Notes under the pieces: generated by a model
The model's database searches: none
The model's input: only the letters and a program-made list of their open reading frames with translations
What the model was told of the DNA's origin: nothing
Origin: Lutraria lutraria
Lineage: Eukaryota > Mollusca > Bivalvia > Venerida > Mactridae
Assembly: GCA_964023205.1 (NCBI GenBank)
Contig: OZ026844.1
Coordinates: forward strand, 29,993,326 to 30,057,325
Direction of reading: 5' to 3'
DNA length: 64,000 bases
Made by a program: the position numbers and the translations under genes
Shown here: piece by piece, positions 39,101 to 47,432 of the stretch
Numbering within the stretch: the first letter of the stretch is position 1
Layout of the letters: every line of letters starts with the position of its first letter

Positions 39101-42100
39101 AGCCAAAACATAACCTACATAAAATCGAGATAACTGATTTATGAATACAACGATTATATTGTGAACAATTATGAATACAGTAAACTATCGACATTGAGAC
39201 CACATTCAGGCCTTCTAAAAGAGGTCCGAACTGGAATGGTCCCCAATTACGGTCGTCGTCTTGATATCGAAGTGGTTGCTAAATGAGGTGTTTTACTGTA
39301 TATGTATTCAGTATAGGGAAAGAACATGCGGCCATACACGACAAGGGTACTACAGTGAAGATAGTTCCATTACAAGGTCAGGTGAAGGTCAATGGTGTCA
39401 CCATCACAGAACCGGCCTCTCTTCATCATCTTGACAGGTTGTGTTGTGTACATGTATTTAATTTTGTCGTTCATCAAAGACATTATGATAACACATAAAC
39501 ATTGCAGCTCTCGGCAATACAACGTATAGCGGGGGAATATTGTCTCAACATGGCGTGGCCAAAACCAGTTTCTATAAATGCGCCTCGTCAACGCAAAGCT
39601 GAGTGGTTGTTTTTGGTTTTGGTTTAAAGTTGTGTTGGAGACTAGTAAAATCAGTTACTGTACATTCAAATAATGTTCAACAACAAATCTAAAGACTTGC
39701 TTGCCATTTGGGAATATTTGTCGTAAAAACTGAAGTATTTTTAAAATCATCCCATGGCGTTGTTCATTAAAGAACGTAATACTATGTTCCATTTTTAGTA
39801 CTAGTATTTTTACAATATTTCATATAAATTACCATTTGAATTTATATTGTTACGTCATCGATATTTGCCGACATCATCATTATGTTAGCAATAAATAGAT
39901 TTGACAAAAACAACCACAGTCATTCTTATTGTAGTCTAGTGGTATTCTGATGTGTTCTGGCCTGTTCATGAATGGCGAAAGTTGAAACCTTCGTCTAACA
40001 TTGTATGATTGTATTTTATATGATTTTTTTTCAAATTTGACCAAAATGTCGATTTCTTTATATGTGGAGAAGTTGTTGGTTCCTTGTGGAAGGGTAAGTT
40101 AGTACTAGCTAGAATACAATCAAGGAAAACTGGTCAGGAGAACCAGCCGCTGTACATAACTGTAATATCGTTACAAACGGCCATAAACCCACTGGTCAGG
40201 AGAACCAGCCGCTGTATATAACTGTAATATCGTTATCGTAACGGCCATAAACCCACTGGTCAGGAGAACCAGCCGCTGTACATAACTGTAATATCGTTAT
40301 CGTAACGGCCATAAACCCACTGGTCAGGAGAACCAGCCGCTGTATATAACTGTAATATCGTTACAAACGGCCATAAACCCACTGGTCAGGAGAACCAGCC
40401 GCTGTACATAACTGTAATATCGTTATCGTAACGGCCATAAACCCACTGAAAGGAAACAAAACATTTTTCCTCGTTTCAGGATATTCTTCAGTGCAAGTAA
40501 CTTGTTTGTTTACCACAATCCTACTAAGGAGATGACGCTTAAAAAGTTAGGGAAGAAACTGCCCGTAGTCACCTACGAGTTGTCACAAACTGAAATTGGA
40601 AGACACAGTCAAATTCAAACTGGTAAGTAACGATGTGACTCTGTCCGTACTTAGACGTTTGGTGCACTGCAACATGGAAAACAGAATCCAGTTATATGAT
40701 ACCTACGTAGCAATAACTACTGTCTATAGTTTTAAAACAATTAAGTCTTTAACATGTATAAATGTATTACATTGTATTTGCAATATACTCAGACTGCAGA
40801 TTTTCTTCATATTTTTATGAGCTATTTTTTAAATTTGTCTTACCGGCGCCACCATTTCATTTTATAACTAAAAGATGAAGCGATGTATATTTCCATTGTT
40901 CAGTATGTTTTTGTTGAATGATAAATATGTTTACAGGACTTGAATGGCTCAAGGAAGACATTGGTGAAATGTTGGTACAAACACATGAAGCAAACTCGAT
41001 GGCTATGGAGTTAAATCGTGGAATACGTTTTGATCCAGTCATGGTTCCAAGCCTGGTGCTCGGTGACAAAAATAAACCATCACAGGTAAGATTGAAATTT
41101 TACAAAAATGTAGATTTTTCCTCCATGTGTGGTAAAGTTGACGGCACCCTGTTTAAGGATACGCTAGAACTGGTTAGAATACAGTCCAGGAAAACTGGTT
41201 AGGTGACCCGGCCACGGTATATATAAAAACGGCGTTAAACTCATTGAAGTGTAAGATTGGTTTGCTGTTGGCGTCAAGTTAGACGTTGGTGATAAAGCCA
41301 TGTTATAGTCATGTTATTTTCTGCTTGTGTTTAATTATTGCTTATTTGCACAGTAAAACTTATTAAATATTAAGACCACCCTTAGAACACAATTTAAAAC
41401 GATCTAAATATTTAGTTGGTCTCGTTATCAAAAGAAATGCAGAAAAACCCGGCACAAGAAGTCCTGGTTCTTTTGTTTTGGTTGACGTTGAAAATCTCAA
41501 CTTTTCTGGATTAACAACCAGAAATCAAGTCAAACATACAGGATCGTTGAAACCAGTGGGGACTAGAGGCTGCTTACCCTCACCCCCATAATGTCGGCTG
41601 TTATTGTAATAAAGGGGCTAACACTGATTCTCAACCCTCCCGTTGTCAGACAAAATCTAAAATTACCCCTGATCTTAAATTGCTTCCAACGGGCCCGTAA
41701 AGTACGTATTGAATTATGTATTGTGGATTAATTGTTTAAATTTCAGGTATACATTAACGCAATAACGACGGAAGGAGGGGAATTTCTGTGGGGAAAGAAT
41801 CAGTTTCTTGACAGGTTTGATTTAATGATGTCGATATTTCAAAAATACGAAAACGGCGATGCCGACTGGGAACCGAAGACAAAGGTAACATACATACATT
41901 TGAAAGATGAATGTAACATGTAAAACATTGGAAGCAAGCTTACAGGAAGCACCTTCAGTTTGGAGGGGGGCTGATTTTAGATTTTATCTGTGAACGGGGA
42001 GGTATAGTCCCTGGGGGGGGGGGGGGCTTCGTCGGTTCTTACGGCCCTGTGATGGAGACAACAGTTTACGTAAGCAAAATAACAGTTCTCATTAAAATCC

Positions 42101-45100
42101 TAACAAAACACTTAAAATAAGTAATATCACCATTTGCGACTCTTCGTATGTTGGGGAAAGCAAATCTTACATTAAGGGGGAAAGCACTGAACTTTTATCG
42201 CTATAAACAAATTTTGGAGATACATACATATGTCACAGACTGCAGTAAGTCTATCTTAGTGTCAATACTTATGTTGTGTGAAACGAAATAAAAACCAAGT
42301 TTTTCAGGAACAAGATCCATTCTGGGAACCACTGGAAACGCCAACATTGATTGGTGTGACGTTTGTACCATTAGAATCTATATCTTACATGTTAGATATT
42401 GATGAACAGAGAATCGGTATATATGATTATCAAGCAAAGCATGTTGGTCACCTGACTATATCCCTGGTTCCCTGTACAGCAGACGGCGTGGAGGAACCCG
42501 AAGACCTGGCTGTAGATTCCCCATCAGAATTGGTACGTCGCCTTTAGAACTGCTGGGCATTGCCTGGTATTCAGTCAGACACACTTAACTCTGCATGTAA
42601 TACCTAATCTCATTGTTGGTTTTAAAAATCAGATCACCAAACACTTTTCGGGAGTCATATAACACTTTTTTGTGTGTTATTTTTTACGTGGGCTATCACC
42701 ATGACATAATATGATTATATCGGTTGGTGTGTGGCTGGAATATGTACCTTTACATAATACGAGTATAATGTATTTGATTCTTTACTGATTTTCTCATTTT
42801 TTATATGGACAGATTGGCAAAAATATTTCATTCAAGATGAAAATCAAAGGAGCTTCCGGTATTCCAAAAAGATTTCGATCCGTAAGTATATAAACGCTGC
42901 ATCATGGTCTCACGAAGACAATTCTTATCACTGTATATGATTTACCACTCAATATATTATATGTTAAGTAGATCATGTGATCATGTTTTGTTATTGATCA
43001 GTATAAAATGTTGGAATTGAATTAGGAAAGTGTTACCTTTGTCGTTTGAAGGCTGTAATGGTGTATACTTATATCATTGTCTGTATTAGTTATTTAAGAT
43101 GTGTGTTGCGAATAATGTCGATGATGAATTTCATTTGAACGGATGGTAATAAGATTTCTGCTCGCAAAACAACCAAACTCACTTTACTATATGAAGTAAG
43201 AGCTAGTACTAGGTACTGGTGGGGGCCATTTTTGGTGTTGTTTGGGGCAGTGACTTAATGATAAGGTTTAGGCATATAGTGTGTGCTAGAATTAACCGTT
43301 AATTCTGGATCTTTGTTGCCAAAGTAGTTTGTGCAGAAGGACATTTATTTCTGTTATTTTTTAACCAGTACTGATTACCCTTCCGCAAGGAGCTGGCAAC
43401 TTTTCCAGATGTGAAGGAAAATCGATATTTTGTCAAATTTTCATAAAAGGGTTTATTCTGCCACGACCGTTCTTCGAACACGGATCACCCGGTTACAGGT
43501 CCAGCACAGTAACCACTGGACCATGGCTTACAAGTCCAGCAGACTAACCACTGGACTTTGACTTACAAGTCCAGCACACTAACCACTGGACTATGGCTTA
43601 CAAGTCCAGCACACTAACTACTGGACCATGGCTTACAAGTCCAGCACACTAACCACTGGACCATGGTCGAATCCTAATATTTTCTGATTTTTCTTTTTAT
43701 CCATTGCCTTCAGTCTTGGTGTCATTACTCCTTCAATGCAGACCAAGGCAGAGTTTATACAGATGAAGTATGTGGAGTGGTTCCTAAGTACAACTTTGAA
43801 CACATTCATAAGATGAACAATGTAACCTCACAGGTATGGGAAAGGAATTCGTTCTTATACTAGCATTGCATTGTATATATTTTAGATCCCTAACAATCAG
43901 CGATAATTGTCCTCCTTGCTGTGAATTTCCTTAGTCTTAGGGATCATGCGTAAAAGGGCATTTGTTTCTAGTTACATGCTCATCAAAAATAAGATATGTT
44001 TTTGTTTTTATACATTTGTTTGTATTTCTTTATTGTTTTTGAAAGCGTGCGATAATGCAAAAATGATGAGAAAATGTGTTCTGACCAAATAAAGTCTATG
44101 GTCGCGAGGAGGTCAGGAAAAACCAGACACAAACAATGTTTAGGCCTGATCGTAATAACATAGAAATTATAAAAGCGTTTTAGAAGCCTAGTAGAAATTA
44201 AACAGGCCCGCCTCCGTGGTCGAGTGGTTAAGGTCGCTGACTTCAAATCACTGTAACCTCTCACTGATTAGAGAGTCGTGGGTTCGAGCCCTGCTACCGA
44301 CCGACCATGTCTCTTTATGTAAGAAAGTAGGCAGTTGCTTACGGAGGATGGGAGTCTAGTACTGGTTCATCCCAGGAAAGATGCTTAGGTGAACTGTCCG
44401 CCGCATATGACTCTGACTGTTGAAAAGGGGCGTAAAACTCGATATAAACAAACAAACAAAAGAAATTAAACAATTGTAACATCACTGTATCCTGGTTCCC
44501 GGTGTTGACTGTCATGAAATACTAATGATACAGTGTAGCAGTTAGTGGCAGGTAATCCAGACTAACATTATTGGCTAAAACCTTGAGCGTATCTTGGGAA
44601 ACACTTAATACAGTCATAAAATTAAGATACTATTTTTAAAGATACCTTACGTACTTTGGAGGTATAATTTGTCCATAAATATTTTCACATTTTTGGGTTA
44701 GCAACTGCACGGTCAGTGCAAAGGGTTGTTTTGGGGCGTAGTCGTCAACCAGACCACTCTTTTACCGACTATATTTAATTGAAATATATAAGAAATGATA
44801 AAACACGAGTCGAAGATAAGTGATGGTTATAAATCAGATGGTCTTATTATTGAAGTTGACATTGTTTTAGGTTTTATAGTTTTATATTTGTAGATGATAA
44901 AGTATTTAGAAGAGGATTCGCTGATGATAGAATTGTATGGACGACAAAGACAGAGTAATGAGATACGCCGAGGAAGTACAGTAGATGCTTATACTTTATC
45001 AGATCGCCGTCGTACGAGCACTGTCTTCTCGTCAGACACAAGTAAAACCTTATCTGTATTCAAGATTACTAATGGGACAGATTACCTTCCGCATTCACTT

Positions 45101-46177
45101 AGTAATGATCACGTCAAGGAGGAAGACGAGACAAGTGATTGCGACAAAGACGACAATGATGATGATGACGATGACGAGGAAAAGGATGACTTAAGTCGCC
45201 CATCAGGAAAATATATTGACGGTAAGAATGAATTATTTCATGCATTCAAGCTCAAGTAAATACGTATGTAGCTGTGTTTCAAATACTAGTTAAACACTTT
45301 AATGACGTCTTGGTCTGGTTCTACCAGAGACACTAAATATACATACAATGTATACTTAATAATATAATACAGCGTCCATGGGTTCCACTCACGTACGATC
45401 AAGACCACTACCTCAAACTTTTGTAAATGGAAGCTCACATCTTGATATATTAAGCTGTCAGACAGGCCTGGGAAATTTTATTTATTGTGTTCCTTTCTAA
45501 TATCAAAATATAGGGGATTTTCTTAAATAAAGTGAAATTCATCTTCAAGAGTGTTACGTAACGGATATTTTCTTTCTAATCGTGGTGTTTACTGAACTGG
45601 TTTTGTCCATCTACCTAATTCGATTTCTAGACTCTTAATCTAAATAAAGCAAGAAAAGAGAGATATACTAGATTTTGTACTAGGAACTCAGCTTGTCTAT
45701 TGTTTATTGGCTCATTTGACAGCTGTGGACATTTCAGGGCCGCCCCAGAGAGAAAGGAGAGAAGATACATTAGAACAAGGCATTAATATCCCTTCTCTTA
45801 GTATACATGCATTAGATTTAGTCTGTCTTTATTCAGCAAATCACTTTAAACATTTGCTCGTCCTTATTATATACATTGATGCTAATCCAACTTGAAAACA
45901 TTTGCTAATGATCAAATTACATGTATGTATCTGCTAATTCAAGTGTTTTAACTTTTCAGCAAAACGTCTTGGCGGAAGTCAACCGTCATCACAAAATATC
46001 CCTTCAATGTCGAACAATGGTACAAACACAAGTGATAATGTTCCAGATGTTGTGTTGGACAGTAAAAGAAAATGTTCATTGAACGAGCTGTCAGAACAAA
46101 TGCGAGAGCTTCGTGCAGGAATCTCTTCTGTCATGGACGCCATCATAAAAAGACATGGCATCACTGAGAGTGATTAA
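21145..46177 (+). CDS. KIF28P: Kinesin-3 family motor with FHA domain, KIF28P/KLP-6-like, 24 exons, 1003 aa
   Basis: Exons: 21145-21192, 22385-22579, 23270-23402, 24325-24404, 25319-25433, 25674-25785, 32140-32238, 33535-33629, 34550-34591, 35118-35188, 36233-36440, 36913-36947, 37539-37619, 38046-38160, 38584-38650, 39312-39437, 40480-40622, 40937-41085, 41747-41884, 42308-42532, 42813-42881, 43714-43833, 44894-45221, 45960-46177. All joins keep frame: 3012 nt including TAA. Motor domain about 8-350: [10 protein letters not shown]-loop GQTGSGKT 108-115, switch I NEKSSR 224-229, switch II DLAGSE 257-262, YRDSKLT 309-315. Short coiled coil about 375-455; FHA about 455-560 ([24 protein letters not shown]); mid-region resembling the KIF1B-type domain; acidic run about 906-921; helical C-terminus. 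Known: KLP-6 moves polycystins in worm ciliated neurons. No PH domain is visible and the length fits KIF28P/KLP-6 better than KIF1 or KIF13. The upstream in-frame ATG at 21052 is less likely the start. The exon 1 donor (GTATCC) is weak. Confidence 0.9.
21436..21763. mobile_element. 328-bp TIR element with 6-bp target duplication
   Basis: Left end CCATAGGCACTCGATTCCGT and right end ACGGAATCGAGTGCCTATGG form inverted repeats of about 33 bp with one indel. ATAAGG flanks both sides (21430-21435 and 21764-21769), a clear target-site duplication. A secondary inverted pair (CGGCTTTCCTTCTAA / TTAGAAGGAAAGCCG) lies inside at about 21476-21577. It sits in kinesin intron 1 and does not touch the exons. 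Confidence 0.85.
21930..22330 (+). mobile_element. tRNA-headed SINE
   Basis: The head contains GTGGCAGAGTGGTTAGGGCG (A-box-like) and GAAGGTTCGAACCTCAG (B-box). The body extends to about 22255, followed by an AATCA-rich tail (TCAAATCAAATCAAATC). It lies in kinesin intron 1, ending about 50 bp before exon 2. Confidence 0.65.
22580..23269. other. Kinesin intron 2
   Basis: Contains a reversed TTTGACTGTA-family MITE fragment (about 22690-22819, GGTGGCCTTATTCGGAGGTG). Nothing else recognised. Confidence 0.4.
23403..24324. other. Kinesin intron 3
   Basis: Mostly occupied by a TTAA-flanked MITE at 23780-24133. The remainder shows no structured features. Confidence 0.4.
23780..24133. mobile_element. 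piggyBac-like MITE, copy B
   Basis: TTAA-bounded 354-bp element with TTAAAGGGGCATACCCTATA at the left and GTAGGGTATGCCCCTTTAA at the right. The interior is inverted relative to copies at 11749 and 33853 (for example the TGCATCAAGTTGTAGGG end is on the right). Confidence 0.8.
24405..25318. other. Kinesin intron 4
   Basis: Holds a CTCTCCAGAGCGG-family MITE at 24699-24811. The segment from about 25165 to the exon is duplicated at 58850-58870 and 61095-61218. Confidence 0.4.
24699..24811. mobile_element. MITE of the CTCTCCAGAGCGGCCCTC family, copy C (short)
   Basis: Begins TACAGTGTAACCTCTCCAGA and ends GATAGGTTGCACTGTA, good short TIRs. About 60 bp shorter than its relatives. Confidence 0.65.
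26190..26519. repeat. 21-bp tandem array, about 16 copies
   Basis: Unit TTCTTAGATTACTGACTGAT plus G, with TTCTTGTGTTAC and TTCTTGGGTTAC variants. It abuts the stop codon of the B-box/propeller gene at 26508. A much longer homologous array is at 62073-63056. Confidence 0.9.
26508..28509 (-). pseudogene. B-box/beta-propeller (TRIM-like) protein gene nested in a kinesin intron, with an in-frame stop
   Basis: An open frame runs from just below a TAG codon at 28416-28418 to the stop at 26508, about 635 codons; the first ATG gives 555 residues from 28175. Upstream of that ATG the same frame encodes two zinc-binding clusters: CEPC..CKKC..CQSC and a B-box2-like [20 protein letters not shown]. Then comes a coiled-coil-prone region (about 28100-27550), a lysine-rich linker, and a C-terminal region with repeated short beta-type segments ([32 protein letters not shown]) like an NHL-type propeller. 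This is the architecture of TRIM-like proteins without a visible RING. An acceptor-like TTTCAG at about 28510 suggests an upstream exon. The TAG interrupts the first zinc cluster, so the gene is probably inactive or starts downstream. A diverged copy is at 63049-64000. Confidence 0.7.
28575..28814 (+). mobile_element. tRNA-headed SINE, interrupted by a TIR element
   Basis: The head reads GCCCGGTTAGCTCAGTGGTT..GTTCGAACTCCGGGC, with a plausible GCCCGG/CCGGGC acceptor stem and D-arm but an irregular anticodon arm, so it is a SINE head and not a working tRNA. The tail (GGTTAGTACTAG.. GGTTAGGTTAACTG) stops at 28814 and continues after the insertion at about 30292 (CCACGATGTAACTGAAATAA). Confidence 0.65.
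28815..30291. mobile_element. 1.48-kb non-autonomous DNA element with 26-bp perfect TIRs
   Basis: Left end CCGGTGTAGCATAAAATTTT (continuing GACCCC) is matched exactly in reverse at the right end (GGGGTCAAAATTTTATGCTA plus CACCGG). Both subterminal zones repeat words such as GTTGAAAA, TTTTCAACG, TTAACG, TTGATCAA and GACCCC. Inside are a stem-loop at 29779-29871 (GGTGCCGA..TCGGCACC) and another near 29455-29500. The short open frames within show no transposase motif. It is inserted in a SINE tail inside kinesin intron 6. Confidence 0.85.
30346..31290. other. Intronic DNA (kinesin intron 6)
   Basis: No exon, RNA gene or bounded repeat recognised. A C10 run lies at about 31016-31025. Confidence 0.4.
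31313..31645. repeat. Two diverged tandem copies of a 150-200-bp segment
   Basis: The first copy (about 31313-31500) and second (about 31514-31645) share AAAACGCAGAC / ACGCATAAGAC words, AGATATAGAAGGATACT / AGTTATAGAGGGATACT, and GTTGGAGGCCA..AATAAAGAAT near their ends. No coding call. Confidence 0.5.
31660..31745 (-). mobile_element. SINE tail fragment
   Basis: CTAGTTTTCCTGGACCTAGC and CAGTACTAACTTACCC match, on the minus strand, the tail shared by SINEs at 12207, 40040 and 41095. Confidence 0.45.
32527..32682. mobile_element. MITE (TTTGACTGTA family), best copy
   Basis: Ends TACAGCCAAACCTGTG and CATAGGTTTGACTGTA are imperfect inverted repeats. The interior holds ACCTCCGAATAAAGGC and AAGAGTGGCCTTTG, themselves inverted-complementary words. 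It lies in kinesin intron 7. Confidence 0.65.
33013..33180. mobile_element. MITE of the CTCTCCAGAGCGGCCCTC family, copy D
   Basis: Starts ACATTACAACCTCTCCAGAG and ends TTGAAGAAGTTGTACAGT, with AGAGCAAAAACCTCTCAACA inside. Located in kinesin intron 7. Confidence 0.6.
33205..33480 (-). mobile_element. tRNA-Ser/Leu-like SINE, minus strand
   Basis: On the minus strand the head at 33480 reads GGGGACCTCAGAGGTCGAAT GGTTACGG with a class-II-like layout. A GAGTTCAAAC B-box-like stretch follows near 33408. The tail motif GAAAAGTCGCCAAAT (about 33272-33290 on minus) also appears near 26015 and 61955. Confidence 0.5.
33745..34260. repeat. Dispersed repeat split by a MITE
   Basis: CCCGACCTAGCC..CGCGACCATAG..CGAGGAACGGTACATACAC up to 33852, and CCCGACCTACAACCTACCCT from about 34222, match the uninterrupted copy at 7165-7350. 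The MITE copy C sits between. Confidence 0.55.
33853..34205. mobile_element. piggyBac-like MITE, copy C
   Basis: TTAA-bounded 353-bp element with the same TIRs (TTAAAGGGGCATACCCTACA / GTAGGGTATGCCCCTTTAA) and the same internal order as copy A at 11749. Inserted in another repeat in kinesin intron 8. Confidence 0.8.
34644..34697. repeat. Short perfect-type hairpin
   Basis: TTGAATCAGGGATG..CATCCCTGATTGAA brackets an AT-rich centre with one near-symmetrical arm of about 22 bp. It may be a minimal MITE remnant. It lies 53 bp downstream of kinesin exon 9. Confidence 0.5.
35436..35640 (+). mobile_element. tRNA-headed SINE with a well-preserved tRNA-like fold
   Basis: The head at about 35441-35511 begins GCGACCGTTGTCCAGTGGTT and ends GGTGGTCGC, giving an acceptor stem GCGACC/GGTCGC. 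The T-arm CCGAG-TTTGAAT-CTCGG is perfect. The anticodon loop CTTGTAA would be TGT (Thr-like), but the D-arm is poor. The tail runs through a bivalve-SINE-like body to AAACGCACAAAAAGG. Located in kinesin intron 10. Confidence 0.65.
35738..35943. mobile_element. Palindromic MITE (CCACGAAAT family), copy C
   Basis: Starts TACTGTGGTTTCATTTATTT and ends TTAATGATTCCACAGTA. Internal order is reversed relative to copies A and B. Confidence 0.7.
35985..36165 (+). mobile_element. SINE, 5'-truncated
   Basis: Contains AGCTAGCTTACGGAAGGTCA, a TTCCTCCACTGTTAAAGCTG stretch and a tail CCCTGACTGTTGGTACGATG, resembling the SINE body at 44290-44440 (AGTTGCTTACGGAGG, TGACTCTGACTGTTG). Located in intron 10 shortly before exon 11. 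Confidence 0.5.
36520..36700. mobile_element. MITE of the CTCTCCAGAGCGGCCCTC family, copy E
   Basis: Starts TACAGTGCATACTCTCCAGA and ends TTGGAGAAGTTGTACTGTA; closest to a full-length family member. Located 80 bp after kinesin exon 11. Confidence 0.7.
37836..37975. mobile_element. MITE (ACAGTTGTTGACTAGTGAG family), eroded copy
   Basis: The left arm AACAGTTGTTGACTAGTGAG and ATATTCACCGGCAGAA match the element at 58745-58850. The right arm AATCAACAACTGTAG is shorter. The upstream flank TCAAAGACTTTTCATATAAT is also shared, so the repeat may start about 30 bp earlier. Located in kinesin intron 13. Confidence 0.5.
38651..38955. repeat. 38-bp tandem array, about 8 copies, starting at a splice donor
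   Basis: Unit GTAAAATATATCAGATGAAT plus TACAATTTGAAACCTTTG. The first unit begins exactly at the GT of the exon 15 donor (exon ends 38650). Located in kinesin intron 15. Confidence 0.85.
40040..40448 (+). mobile_element. SINE fragment whose tail is amplified as a 62-64-bp tandem array
   Basis: From about 40040 the sequence reads as a SINE body (GTTCCTTGTGGAAGG, GTTAGTACTAGCTAGAATAC). From about 40129 the tail unit ACTGGTCAGGAGAACCAGCC..GCCATAAACCC is repeated about five times with CGTTAC/CGTTATCGTA length variants. It ends about 30 bp before the exon 17 acceptor. Confidence 0.8.
41095..41255 (+). mobile_element. SINE 3' part
   Basis: TTTTCCTCCATGTGTGG, GAACTGGTTAGAATACAGTC, CAGGAAAACTGGTTAGG and GGCGTTAAACTCATT correspond to the central and tail parts of the SINE family also at 12207 (minus) and 40040. 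It begins almost directly after the exon 18 donor. Confidence 0.55.
41256..41746. other. Remainder of kinesin intron 18
   Basis: No exon, RNA gene or repeat with clear ends recognised. Confidence 0.4.
41885..42307. other. Kinesin intron 19
   Basis: No exon or element recognised. A G-only run of about 13 bases lies near 42014-42027. Confidence 0.4.
43330..43668 (-). mobile_element. SINE, minus strand, with its tRNA-like head amplified as a 35-bp array
   Basis: The tail side (TTAACCAGTACTGATTACCC..CATAAAAGGGTTTAT) matches the SINE at 12207. The head side contains GGTTACAGGTCCAGCACAGT. From about 43487 the head segment GGCTTACAAGTCCAGCACAC plus TAACCACTGGACCAT is repeated about five times. The array ends about 45 bp before kinesin exon 22. 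Confidence 0.75.
43834..44893. other. Kinesin intron 22
   Basis: Contains the SINE at 44208-44465 and, around 43955-44150, a reversed diverged copy of the CCGACCT..CGCGACCATAG dispersed repeat seen at 7165 and 33745. No exon recognised. Confidence 0.4.
44208..44465 (+). mobile_element. tRNA-Ser/Leu-type SINE, apparently full length
   Basis: The head GCCTCCGTGGTCGAGTGGTT, AAGGTCGCTGACTTCAAATC, a long variable arm and GTGGGTTCGAGCCC form a class-II tRNA-like unit with a TCA anticodon-like triplet. The body (TTGCTTACGGAGGATGGGAG, AGTACTGGTTCATCCCAGGA) and tail (GGGCGTAAAACTC plus AAACAAACAAAC) follow. The anticodon arm is imperfect, so it is not called a functional tRNA. Confidence 0.75.
45222..45959. 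other. Last kinesin intron (intron 23)
   Basis: Contains a SINE tail fragment at about 45695-45790 (TTTGACAGCTGTGGACATTT, GCCCCAGAGAG) like those at 262 and 2612. Nothing else recognised. Confidence 0.4.
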
Positions 46178-46226
46178 ATAAGCATACACTGTACTTATTA
46201 CCTTTGACCTATGTGGGTACGACACT

Positions 46227-46232
46227 AATAAA
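46227..46232 (+). terminator. Candidate polyadenylation signal of the kinesin gene
   Basis: AATAAA 50 bp after the TAA stop codon at 46175-46177. The spacing is short but workable. No other AATAAA was seen before the TIR element at 46521. Confidence 0.4.
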
Positions 46233-46520
46233 TCAGTCAACTTTTGTTGGGATGATGTTTCGTTTTTTGTTAATTCATCAGGCATTATGTTTGGTTTTAA
46301 CGGAAACCGAGCCGTACTAGAGCATGTACGTATGAATACTATTTATTAAATAGTCATGTCGAACTCTATATAGAGCACGATTTTTTAAAGGAAGAGATAG
46401 AGAGCGGGTTGACTCATGAACTCAAAGCAAAAACGATCTTTTTACTTGCTTTTTATTTCATAAAAGAAATTAGATCCCGGATCATCAGGTGTCATTAACC
46501 ATTGGCTCACGGCTGCGGAC

Positions 46521-47432
46521 CAGGTGTCAGGTAACGTTTTCAAGCTCCCCCTTTTTCAGGCTACCCCCCGGTAACTTAAAAACGTTTTCAAAGTACCGGC
46601 CCCGGTAACATTAAAACGTTTTCAAACTCCCGCCCCCGTTTTAATAATCCCCCCCTCCCTATGTTGATTCTTTGTGACGAAAACGTTTATATTTTCAGGT
46701 TATAATTCATGCCAAATAATTCACAGTCAACATGGTTTATTGACATATAATTCCTGTATTTCTATACTGACTATACGCAATAATTATATGAAGCTACGGA
46801 ATCCTATTAGGGTCATGGAGAGTACGCGCCTTTATTCAAATATATTAACGAAAAATGCAAGACATGACCTGTGCAATCCCACACTTACTTGTGTTCAGAA
46901 AACCAACAATAGTTAATTACTTTTATCAATGTTTTGTCAAAATGATTCAAGATTGCATTGGTATTTGCGCAATAACGCTCATAGGATTCCATAATGAAGG
47001 AATGGACTTGTCAGTATATGACATCATTTGATTTCGTCGTATGATTTCATCATTAGGACCGCGTGTATAGTCTCATATAACTGTAATACATGTATGCATT
47101 TATGTGTTTGAAATTGTAATCTCCTTATTCGTGTGCAAGCTCTCTTTTATTATGAATTTTCAAATTATTACCCGGGGGTAATCTGAAAACGTTTTCAAAG
47201 CGCCCCCAGGGGTAATCTGAAAACGTTTTCAAAGCGCCCCGAGGTAACCTGAAAACGTTTTCAGATTACCGTGTAGGGCATTTGAAAACGGAGGGGGTAA
47301 TCTCAAAACGTTTTAATTGTACCCCTCCCGGTAACTTAAAAACGTTTTTATATTACCGGGGGTAATCTGAAAACGTTTTTAAGTTACCGGGGGGTAACCT
47401 GAAAAAGGGGGAGCTTGAAAACGTTACACCGG
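46521..47432. mobile_element. 0.9-kb TIR element with repeated AAAACGTTTT palindromes
   Basis: The right end, read inward, is CCGGTGTAACGTTTTCAAGC then TCCCCCTTTTTCAGG. The left end matches after CAGGTGTCAGGTAACGTTTT. The arms agree over about 60 bp including CCCCGGTAACTTAAAAACG. At least ten AACGTT palindromes lie in the two subterminal zones, alternating with GGGGTAA/TTACCCC-type words. The central 500 bp is ordinary AT-rich DNA with no transposase. It starts about 340 bp after the kinesin stop codon. Confidence 0.8.
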
